Source: a bacterium
Lineage (GTDB): Bacteria > Desulfobacterota > Binatia > HRBIN30 > CADEER01
DNA: 64,000 nt
Assembly (NCBI GenBank): GCA_030430165.1
Contig: JAUIGL010000002.1
Coordinates: 124,001 to 188,000, forward strand
Direction of reading: 5' to 3'
The first letter of the stretch is position 1, and every line of letters begins with the position of its first letter. Both the position numbers and the translations under genes were made by a program. The notes under the pieces were generated by a model. That model made no database searches, was not told the origin of the DNA, and worked only from the letters and a program-made list of their open reading frames with translations. Below, one piece after another: positions 51,240-58,526 of this stretch.

Positions 51240-52685
51240 ATGATCGACGTTTCCTGGACCGTATTGCTGCCGACCTTGTTGGCCACTGGAACCGCTTTCG
51301 CGGTTCTCCTCGCCGACCTGGCGATCACCGGACCCGAGCGCGACGGCCTGGGCTGGATCGGCATCGTCGGGCTGTTGGCGACCGCGGTTGCCACGGCGAA
51401 TGCCTGGGGGACCAATGCAACCGGCTTCGCTGGTACCGTGGTTCTCGACGACTACGCCGTCTACTTCGGCCTTTTGTTCTGCTTGGCGACGATTCTGACG
51501 CTGCTCATCTCGATCGATTACATCGGCACGATCAGCCTCAAAGCCGGCGGCGAGTACTACGCGATCACGCTCTTCGCGGCCGCCGGAATGTTCCTCATGG
51601 CCTCGTCCAACGACCTGATCGTCTTCTTCCTCGGCTTGGAGACGATGTCGATCGCCGCCTACGTGCTCGCCGGCATCTGGCGGCCCGATCTGAGGTCGAG
51701 CGAAGCGGCGATGAAGTACTTCCTGCTCGGAGCCTTCGCCACCGGTTTTCTCCTGTTCGGCATCGCGCTGCTCTACGGCGCCTTCGAGACCACGACCCTC
51801 GGCGACATCGCGGTCGGGGTCGGGTCGAGCGCCGGCCTGCAGCGCACCTTGGCGCTCGGCGGCATGGCGCTGTTGTTGGTCGGCTTTGGCTTCAAGGTCG
51901 CGGCGGTTCCGTTTCACGCCTGGGCCCCCGACGTCTACGAGGGGGCGCCGACCGCGGTCACCGCGTTCATGGCGGCCGGGGTCAAGGCCGCCGGGTTCGC
52001 CGTGTTCGTCCGCATCTTCATGCACACCCTCGCCGCATTGTCGGTCGATTGGTCGAGTGTACTGGCGGTGCTGGCGGTGCTGACGATGACCATCGGCAAC
52101 CTGTCGGCGCTGCGCCAATCGAACATCAAGCGCATGCTGGCGTACTCGAGCGTCTCCCACGCCGGCTATCTGTTGGTCGGCATGGTTGCCGCGGACGCCG
52201 CCGGCGGCGCCGCGGTGCTGTACTATCTGCTGGCGTACGTCCTGATGAACACCGGGGCGTTCGCGGTCGTCGTTGCGATCGGCAAGCGCGGCGAGCCGAA
52301 CGAGCTCCTCGACGACTACGACGGGGTCGGCCTCGAGCACCCGGCCCTCGGCCTGTGCATGACCGTGTTCATGCTGTCGCTGGCGGGGATCCCGGCCTTC
52401 GCCGGCTTCACCGGCAAGTTCTATCTGTTCAGCGCCGCCGTGCAGTCGGGGTACGCCTGGCTCGCCGTCGTCGGCGTCCTCAACAGCGTCGTCTCGATGT
52501 ACTACTACGGCGGCGTGCTGATGCGGATGTTCATGGCCGACCCGACGAAGAGCGTCCAGGGAACGGCGCACCGCCCCTACCTCACCGCGACCCTGGCGGT
52601 AACCGCTGCTGGTACCGTCATGCTCGGTATCCTGCCGAGCTGGGCCTATGAGCTGGCCGCTGACGCGTTCGCTTCGCTCGGCTAG
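51240..52685 (+). CDS. nuoN: NADH-quinone oxidoreductase subunit N
   Basis: A 481-residue antiporter-like proton-translocating subunit with about 14 helices. Signatures: FFLGLETMSIAAYVLAGIWR with the conserved Glu, SSEAAMKYFLLGAFATGFLL, VAAVPFHAWAPDVYEGAPTA, VTAFMAAGVKAAGFAVFVRI and NIKRMLAYSSVSHAGYLLVG. Last member of the operon. It is the only antiporter-like subunit in this locus. Confidence 0.95.
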   Translation: MIDVSWTVLLPTLLATGTAFAVLLADLAITGPERDGLGWIGIVGLLATAVATANAWGTNATGFAGTVVLDDYAVYFGLLFCLATILTLLISIDYIGTISLKAGGEYYAITLFAAAGMFLMASSNDLIVFFLGLETMSIAAYVLAGIWRPDLRSSEAAMKYFLLGAFATGFLLFGIALLYGAFETTTLGDIAVGVGSSAGLQRTLALGGMALLLVGFGFKVAAVPFHAWAPDVYEGAPTAVTAFMAAGVKAAGFAVFVRIFMHTLAALSVDWSSVLAVLAVLTMTIGNLSALRQSNIKRMLAYSSVSHAGYLLVGMVAADAAGGAAVLYYLLAYVLMNTGAFAVVVAIGKRGEPNELLDDYDGVGLEHPALGLCMTVFMLSLAGIPAFAGFTGKFYLFSAAVQSGYAWLAVVGVLNSVVSMYYYGGVLMRMFMADPTKSVQGTAHRPYLTATLAVTAAGTVMLGILPSWAYELAADAFASLG

Positions 52686-52725
52686 TCGGCTCGTCCGTGT
52701 CTCTAATCATCCTTCGAGGTATCTC

Positions 52726-53364
52726 ATGCACACTCGGTGCGCCGCCCTTGCGGCACTTCTGATCGCGTCGCTGACCTGGGGGCCACTGGTAAACGCCCAG
52801 GTGGGCAAGAATCAGGGGCTACTCGACCCGAACCTGGCGGCGGCTTCGCAGCTGGCGGCGCTGCCGCACATGACCGAGGCGTTGGCACGGAAAGTCCAGG
52901 AAGGTCGTCCCTATCGCACGGCCGCTGCACTCGATGCGGTGCTCGCGGGCAGCCTCGACGCAGGGCAGCGCGCCGAGCTGTACGCAAGGCTGTTTCGTCA
53001 GATCAACCTCAACACTGCTGGCCGCGAGGAGATCATGCTCATCCCGGGCATGTCCAAGCGTATGGCGCACGAGTTCGAGGAGTATCGCCCCTACTCCAGC
53101 CTCGAGCAGTTTCGGCGTGAGATGGCGAAGTATGTCGACGCCGCTGAAGTTGCGCGTTTGGAGCAGTTCGTGTTCGTCCCCATCGACCTGAACAGCGCGT
53201 CCGAAGAGGTCATCGCCACGATTCCGGGCATGACGCCGAAGATGATCCATGAGTTCGAGGAGTACCGTCCGTACGCCACCATGGAGCAGTTCCGGCGCGA
53301 GATCGGCAAGTATGTCGATGAGGCGGAAGTCGCTCGCCTCGAAAGCTACGTGACGATCCGCTGA
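52726..53364 (+). CDS. Exported ComEA-like helix-hairpin-helix protein
   Basis: A 212-residue exported protein (signal peptide ending NAQ near residue 25). Two helix-hairpin-helix motifs of the ComEA type are visible: INLNTAGREEIMLIPGMSKR and IDLNSASEEVIATIPGMTPK, each followed by MAHEFEEYRPYSSLEQFRRE or MIHEFEEYRPYATMEQFRRE. A third, degenerate one starts near residue 38 (SQLAALPHMTEALARKVQEG). ComEA binds DNA in competence; but duplicated HhH proteins of this sort also occur outside competence operons, and no other com gene is here. It lies 40 bases after nuoN. Confidence 0.8.
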   Translation: MHTRCAALAALLIASLTWGPLVNAQVGKNQGLLDPNLAAASQLAALPHMTEALARKVQEGRPYRTAAALDAVLAGSLDAGQRAELYARLFRQINLNTAGREEIMLIPGMSKRMAHEFEEYRPYSSLEQFRREMAKYVDAAEVARLEQFVFVPIDLNSASEEVIATIPGMTPKMIHEFEEYRPYATMEQFRREIGKYVDEAEVARLESYVTIR

Positions 53365-53396
53365 GTCGGTCTCCGGAAGCAGGGTCGGCGGGTGCT

Positions 53397-54005
53397 TTGG
53401 GGCGCGAGCCCTATTTTCGCCGATTCCTCCAGTCCAGAGCCTTCACCTGGGCGTTGCTCGCTATTCCCGGCTTGTGGCTGCTGTACGCCTACGCGCGGGA
53501 CGTCGTCTACTATGGTGAGGCCCTGCACCGTTCGGGTGTCTGGGCGACCCAGCTCCTTTTCCTCACGGTTTCCATCAGCCCGCTGAGGCGTCTGTTTCCG
53601 GCCGCTGCCGTAACGCGTTGGCTGCTTGCCCGGCGTCGGTACCTCGGTGTCGCTTCCTTCGCCTACGCGGCGGGGCACCTCGGCATCTATCTCCAGCGCA
53701 AGGCGACGTTGGAGCGCGTTCTCGACGAGGCGTTGGAGCCAGGCCTGGCTATCGGGTGGGCGGCCTTCGCGCTCTTGTCGGGGCTGGCCCTGACCAGCAA
53801 CGATCGTTCCGTGCGCCGGCTTGGCGGGCGCCGATGGAAGCAGCTGCATCGAGCGGTACACCTGGCTGCCGCGCTGACCATGGCTCACTGGCTGCTGACC
53901 GCCTTCGATCCCACACGGGCTTGGATCTACTCCGGATTCCTGTGCCTCCTGGTCGCCGTGCGCTTCCTCCCCCGGGGTTCGATCTCGAGTCGAAGTGCCG
54001 GCTGA
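53397..54005 (+). CDS. MsrQ/YedZ-like heme membrane protein (ferric reductase-like transmembrane)
   Basis: A 202-residue membrane protein with five to six hydrophobic helices. Features of the MsrQ/YedZ family: WATQLLFLTVSISPLRRLFP, RRRYLGVASFAYAAGHLGIY and LGGRRWKQLHRAVHLAAALT with paired His for heme b (H in GHLGIY and LHRAVH). In MsrPQ the protein donates electrons to a periplasmic reductase, but no msrP is adjacent; beside an iron cluster it could be a ferric-reductase-like protein. The start is TTG 53397, with AGGG upstream; the true start is uncertain. Confidence 0.78.
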   Translation: MGREPYFRRFLQSRAFTWALLAIPGLWLLYAYARDVVYYGEALHRSGVWATQLLFLTVSISPLRRLFPAAAVTRWLLARRRYLGVASFAYAAGHLGIYLQRKATLERVLDEALEPGLAIGWAAFALLSGLALTSNDRSVRRLGGRRWKQLHRAVHLAAALTMAHWLLTAFDPTRAWIYSGFLCLLVAVRFLPRGSISSRSAG

Positions 54006-54078
54006 GCCGGGTCACGAGAGCCGGCTCAGACCGAACGGGTGGCTTGACTCTCGACAGAGACGACCATACGTCTTATCT

Positions 54079-54097
54079 GATAACGATTCTCAAAATC
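54079..54097 (+). promoter_or_regulatory. Putative Fur box
   Basis: GATAACGATTCTCAAAATC matches the 19-base Fur consensus GATAATGATAATCATTATC at 14 of 19 positions. A TTGACT sits at 54044. The box lies 61 bases before the DUF4856 gene that begins the iron cluster, so Fur-Fe2+ would repress it. Predicted by eye. Confidence 0.68.
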
Positions 54098-54157
54098 GAT
54101 TTCATGAATCCGGGGCCGTCTCTAGGCACCGAGGGGACGGAAGGAGCGTCGGGAACA

Positions 54158-55615
54158 ATGGGGACACCAGGTTGGAAGCGACGGGAGACCACGGCGATCT
54201 GCGCCTTTTCGCTGGCGTTGGTCATCGCCGCGGGGGGCTGCGGCGACGATGACGACGGTGACGGAAACGACAGTGTGGTCGTGCCCTCCACCTATAGCTT
54301 CGAGAGCGGTTTCGACGCCGGGCAGAGCTCGGTGTCATACGACGGCCAGACGATGAGACAGCTGCTGATCAAGGACATGGTCTCCTTCATCAGCAGCCTT
54401 ACCGACGACATCGATTCGGGCCGGCTGAGCCCGGCGCCGGGGGAGATCACCGACGCGTTGAACTACTACTTCGAGTTCGACAGTGCTACGTCGGGCGGCG
54501 ACCCGATCGACCTCTCGACGACGCCGCCTCTGCTGCAGAGCAATTACGACGATGTCTCCACCGACAAGGACCTAGTCGGCAAGCTCGCCGGCAATGACGC
54601 GACCGGACAGCACAAGGATTGGTCGAGCGAGTTCCGCGGCTGGAGTGACGCCGGCGGAGAATCCCCGGAGAGCCTGGTTCGCGCGTTCTTCGAGGAGCTC
54701 GATGCGCTGGCGGTCGCCCGTGCCGATGGGGAGCCGGGGCTCGACCCGGCCGGCGCCCCGATCAGCGAGGTCTACATCACACCCGCCGGCCGTGACCTGA
54801 AGCAGTTGATCGAGAAGTTCCTGCTGATGGCAGTCAACTACTCGCAGGGTACCGACGACTACCTCGACAACGATCTGCCCGACCACGGCATCAACAGCAA
54901 CAACATCGAGCGTAACGGCTCGAATCCCTACACCTCGCTCGAGCACGTATGGGACGAGGGCTTCGGGTATTTCGGCGCGGCTCGCGACTACGCCGACTAC
55001 ACCGACGACGAGGCTGCGGGCAGCGGCGGCCGTGACGATTACGCTTCGGGCTACCACGACAGCGACGGCGACGGTGCGATCGATCTCGAGTCCGAGCTCA
55101 ACTTCCACGCCTCGGTCAATGCCGCCAAACGGGATCGCGGCAGCTCGGACGAGGCTCCGACCGATTTCAGCCAGGACGCGATCGATGGGTTCCTGCGTGG
55201 CCGCGCGATCATCAACTCGGCCGTCGGCGGAGCTTTGACGGAGGCGCAGAGGTCCGACTTGGTGGCATCTCGTGACCAAGCGGTGCTCGCCTGGGAACGC
55301 GCCATTGCGGCGACGGTGGTTCACTACATCAACGACACGTTGGCCGTCATGGACCAATTCGATACCGCCGAGTACAGCTTCTCCGATCACGCGAAGGTCT
55401 GGTCCGAGATGAAGGGCTTTGCGCTCGGCCTGCAGTTCAACCCTCATGGTCAGCTGAACGATTCCGAGTTCGTCACTCTGCACGGGCTGATTGGCGACGC
55501 CCCCGTGCTGCCGGGCGACGCCGGCGTCGAAGACTACCGCCAGGGCTTAGTGCAAGCACGAAGTCTGATGGGAGACGCGTACGGGTTCGCTGACGCAAAC
55601 CTGCGCGAGTGGTGA
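54158..55615 (+). CDS. DUF4856-family lipoprotein, putative iron-regulated
   Basis: A 485-residue lipoprotein: lipobox AAGGC puts the lipidated Cys at about residue 28. The mature part has the DUF4856 features YSFESGFDAGQSSVSYDGQT, QLLIKDMVSFISSLTDDIDS, NPYTSLEHVWDEGFGYFGAA, DFSQDAIDGFLRGRAIINSA and YINDTLAVMDQFDTAEYSFS. DUF4856 proteins occur next to imelysins and TonB receptors and are thought to take part in iron uptake at the periplasmic face. Start ATG 54158 was chosen for its AAGGAG ribosome site. Preceded by the Fur box; 44 bases from the imelysin gene. Confidence 0.82.
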   Translation: MGTPGWKRRETTAICAFSLALVIAAGGCGDDDDGDGNDSVVVPSTYSFESGFDAGQSSVSYDGQTMRQLLIKDMVSFISSLTDDIDSGRLSPAPGEITDALNYYFEFDSATSGGDPIDLSTTPPLLQSNYDDVSTDKDLVGKLAGNDATGQHKDWSSEFRGWSDAGGESPESLVRAFFEELDALAVARADGEPGLDPAGAPISEVYITPAGRDLKQLIEKFLLMAVNYSQGTDDYLDNDLPDHGINSNNIERNGSNPYTSLEHVWDEGFGYFGAARDYADYTDDEAAGSGGRDDYASGYHDSDGDGAIDLESELNFHASVNAAKRDRGSSDEAPTDFSQDAIDGFLRGRAIINSAVGGALTEAQRSDLVASRDQAVLAWERAIAATVVHYINDTLAVMDQFDTAEYSFSDHAKVWSEMKGFALGLQFNPHGQLNDSEFVTLHGLIGDAPVLPGDAGVEDYRQGLVQARSLMGDAYGFADANLREW

Positions 55616-55659
55616 TCTCGGCGCGACCCGGGGACTCTGGACGACGGAGGCATAGCAAG

Positions 55660-57087
55660 ATGTCGAATTGGTTCTTGAACCGCTTGGCAGGCGTTCTGGT
55701 CATCTTGCTCCTTGTCGCCGCGCCTCCGAGTTCTGCCCAGGTCTGCGCCGGCGACTGCGACGATTCGGGCGGCGTTTCGATCGACGAGCTGATCCGTGGC
55801 GTGCGCATCGCCCTCGGGATGGAGTTGGTCGAGCAGTGTGCGACCATCGACGAGAACGGGGACGGCGATGTGTCCATCGCCGAGCTGATCGGTGCCGTGA
55901 GATCTGCATTGACGGCCTGTGGAACGACCCCGTTGATGACCCCGACGCCGCGGCCGACCGCGACACCGATGGCTACCCCTACTCCCGGCACGTCGGATCG
56001 GCCGGAGGTCCTGGCTCAAGTCGCCGACGAGGTCGTGTTGCCGGCGGTGCGTCAGTTCGCAGCCGATGCCGCGACCCTGGCAAGCGCCGCGCGGGCATAC
56101 GCTGCGCAGCCCGGCGGCACGACTCGCGCTGCGGCCCGAGCCGCCTGGCGAACCGCCATGGACGGCTTTCAGGTTCTCGAGCCAATGCAGTTCGGTCCTG
56201 CCGGATCGGTGAGCATGTTCATGGGCGGGCTCGGCATTCGTGACGAGATCTACTCCTGGCCCACGGTGAACCGCTGCGCCGTCGACCAGACCACGGTGGA
56301 CGGTGATTTTGCGGATTCCGACTTTTTCAGCTCTCACCTGGTCAACGTGTATGGGCTCGACGCACTCGAGCTTCTGTTGTTTCGCGATGGTGAGGACAAC
56401 GAATGCTCCCTGCGCATCGACATCAATCGAGACGGGACCTGGGATTCGCTGGTCGCCTCGGGCGATTTGCAGCAGCGCCAAGCCGACTACGCGGCGGTCG
56501 TTGCCGATGAGGTCGCGCGGCAGGCGGCGCGGCTGCGAGACGAGTGGGAGCCGTCGAGTGGCAACTTCGCATCCGAGCTTCGCAACGCCGGACAAGGGGG
56601 GTCGATCTACGACAGCGCCAAGGAGGCACTCGACGAGGTCTTTGCCGCTCTCTTCTTCGTCGACACGAAGTTCAAGGACGTGAAGATCGCTCTACCGGCG
56701 GGGATCGATCCCAGTTGTCTGGAAACAGCGTGTCCGGAAGACGTCGAGCTGCCCTTTTCGGGCGACTCGAAGCGGGCTCTCCTGAAGAACCTCGAGGGCA
56801 TCGCGGCCGTTTTCGACGGCACCGGTACCAGTGAGTATGGCTTCGCCGGCTACCTTCGTCTCATGGGGGCGACGAATCTGGCGAATCGGATGTCGGGTCA
56901 ACTGGTGGCCGCGCGCCAGAGCATCGAGGCGATTCCCGGCTCATTGCAGGAGGCCGTCGTCAGCAACCCCCGCTCGGTAGAAGATGCGTACGCGGAGGTC
57001 CAGCAGTTCACCGCCGACCTGAAGAGCGAGTTCGTCTCGATCCTCGGTCTCACGATCCCCGAGGAGGGTGCCGGGGACAACGACTGA
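55660..57087 (+). CDS. Imelysin-family protein fused to dockerin repeats
   Basis: A 475-residue exported protein (signal peptide ending SSAQ). Residues 28-86 are two dockerin-type EF-hand repeats (DCDDSGGVSIDE and DENGDGDVSIAE, each followed by LI..VR.AL). A TPT linker (about 88-107) leads to an imelysin (peptidase M75, iron-regulated protein A-like) domain of about 365 residues: AAWRTAMDGFQVLEPMQFGP, GIRDEIYSWPTVNRCAVDQT, FFSSHLVNVYGLDALELLLF and FASELRNAGQGGSIYDSAKE. The family's GxHxxE iron motif reads GLDALE here, so His is replaced by Asp. Ribosome site GGAGG. Member of the Fur-controlled unit. Confidence 0.85.
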   Translation: MSNWFLNRLAGVLVILLLVAAPPSSAQVCAGDCDDSGGVSIDELIRGVRIALGMELVEQCATIDENGDGDVSIAELIGAVRSALTACGTTPLMTPTPRPTATPMATPTPGTSDRPEVLAQVADEVVLPAVRQFAADAATLASAARAYAAQPGGTTRAAARAAWRTAMDGFQVLEPMQFGPAGSVSMFMGGLGIRDEIYSWPTVNRCAVDQTTVDGDFADSDFFSSHLVNVYGLDALELLLFRDGEDNECSLRIDINRDGTWDSLVASGDLQQRQADYAAVVADEVARQAARLRDEWEPSSGNFASELRNAGQGGSIYDSAKEALDEVFAALFFVDTKFKDVKIALPAGIDPSCLETACPEDVELPFSGDSKRALLKNLEGIAAVFDGTGTSEYGFAGYLRLMGATNLANRMSGQLVAARQSIEAIPGSLQEAVVSNPRSVEDAYAEVQQFTADLKSEFVSILGLTIPEEGAGDND

Positions 57088-57100
57088 GCGCGCCGAAGTG

Positions 57101-58510
57101 ATGCAGGGTGCGAGTCGCATGATTCGCGGCGGAAGGGCTTCCGTCGCGACCGCTCTTTTCCGGCCGGTGGACGCCGCCAGCGTCGCCGTATTCCGGATCG
57201 GTTTCGGGCTCCTGCTCGCCGTTGGCTTCCTGCGCTTCGTCGCCGAGGGCTGGGTCCGGGTTCTCTTCGTCGAACCGACCTTCTTCTTCAAGTACTACGG
57301 CTTCGCGTGGGTAGGTGCGCCGCCGGATGCGATTGTCTACGCGCTCTACGGGCTGATATGCGCACTCTCCCTTGCGTTTGCCGTAGGGTTCCATTTCCGC
57401 GTCGTCTCGATCCTGCTTTTTCTCGGCGTTGCCTGGGTCGAGCTGATCGACGTCACGAACTACCTGAATCATCACTACCTGATCGCCCTACTCCTGTTCC
57501 TGTCGACCTTCCTACCGCTGAACCGGACTTGGTCTGTCGATGCGAAGCGGCGGCCGGCCAAAGTGCCGGCAACGATTCCAGCGTGGGTTCTCTATCTTCT
57601 GCGCTTCCAGTTCGCCGTCGTTTACGTGTTCGCCGGTCTCGCCAAGCTCGGATCGGACTGGCTTCTGTTCGCGCAGCCACTCGGGATCTGGCTCGCCGCG
57701 CGCGACGAGATGCCTCTGATCGGGCAGTGGTTCACCACCGCCTGGGCGCCCTACGCTTTCAGCTGGGCCGGGTTTCTCTTCGATTCGGCGATCGTTGGGT
57801 TGCTGTGCTGGTCTCGCACGCGAGCTCTCGCTTTCGTCGCCGTCCTGGCCTTCCATTGTGGCACTCATCTTTTGTTCGACATCGGGTTGTTTCCTTTCCT
57901 GATGCCGATCGGCGCCACCCTGTTCTTCTCCCCGAGCTGGCCCAGGGAGTTGCTCAGCCGCGTTGGATCGACCCGCTTTCGTGACCCTGCTTCTGGCGAC
58001 ACCGACCCGATTGGCTGGACGTCGCGCCGGCGCTGGCTCGCCGTTCCGGTGGCCTTCTACGTCGCGGTTCAGGTTCTGCTACCGCTGCGCAACTTCGTCT
58101 ACGAAGGCGACGTGCTGTGGCACGAGCAGGGCATGCGCTGGTCCTGGAAGGTCATGGTACGGGAGAAGAACGGGAGCATCGTGTACCGAGTACGCGACCC
58201 GCAAACCGGCCGCGAGTGGCGGGTCGGTCCGATGCGCTATCTGACGTGGCGGCAAGCGAACGAGATGACCGGACAACCCGACCTGGTCCTGCAACTCTCT
58301 CACCATATCGCCGACGACTTCCGCCAACGCGGCCTGGGAGAGGTGGAGGTGCGGGTGGATGCCTTGGTTTCGCTCAACGGGCGTCCTGCGGCGCGGATGA
58401 TCGACCCGGACGTCGATCTCACCCAGATCCACGACGGGGTCGCGCCGGCTGATTGGATCCTCGCTTCGACCGACACGCCGCCGTTCAGCCTGGCTCGTCG
58501 AAGCAGATAA
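57101..58510 (+). CDS. HTTM-domain membrane protein, iron-cluster copy
   Basis: A 469-residue paralogue of the protein at 7581. HTTM features are DAASVAVFRIGFGLLLAVGF, VELIDVTNYLNHHYLIALLL, FAVVYVFAGLAKLGSDWLLF, FHCGTHLLFDIGLFPFLMPI and a soluble C-terminal domain (SWKVMVREKNGSIVYRVRDP). About seven membrane helices. HTTM genes are found in iron-uptake clusters of diverse bacteria beside imelysin and TonB receptors; the reaction is unknown. ATG 57101 is 13 bases after the imelysin stop; a GTG at 57068 would overlap it, so the start is not certain. Co-transcribed with its neighbours. Confidence 0.82.
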   Translation: MQGASRMIRGGRASVATALFRPVDAASVAVFRIGFGLLLAVGFLRFVAEGWVRVLFVEPTFFFKYYGFAWVGAPPDAIVYALYGLICALSLAFAVGFHFRVVSILLFLGVAWVELIDVTNYLNHHYLIALLLFLSTFLPLNRTWSVDAKRRPAKVPATIPAWVLYLLRFQFAVVYVFAGLAKLGSDWLLFAQPLGIWLAARDEMPLIGQWFTTAWAPYAFSWAGFLFDSAIVGLLCWSRTRALAFVAVLAFHCGTHLLFDIGLFPFLMPIGATLFFSPSWPRELLSRVGSTRFRDPASGDTDPIGWTSRRRWLAVPVAFYVAVQVLLPLRNFVYEGDVLWHEQGMRWSWKVMVREKNGSIVYRVRDPQTGREWRVGPMRYLTWRQANEMTGQPDLVLQLSHHIADDFRQRGLGEVEVRVDALVSLNGRPAARMIDPDVDLTQIHDGVAPADWILASTDTPPFSLARRSR

Positions 58511-58526
58511 GCGACGAGCCGTACCC

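Noticed and set aside
46709-52685. Membrane-bound hydrogenase or Mrp-type complex instead of complex I
   Set aside because: NuoA, NuoC, NuoE and NuoN signatures are typical of complex I, and no hydrogenase CxxC motifs occur in the NuoD-like protein.
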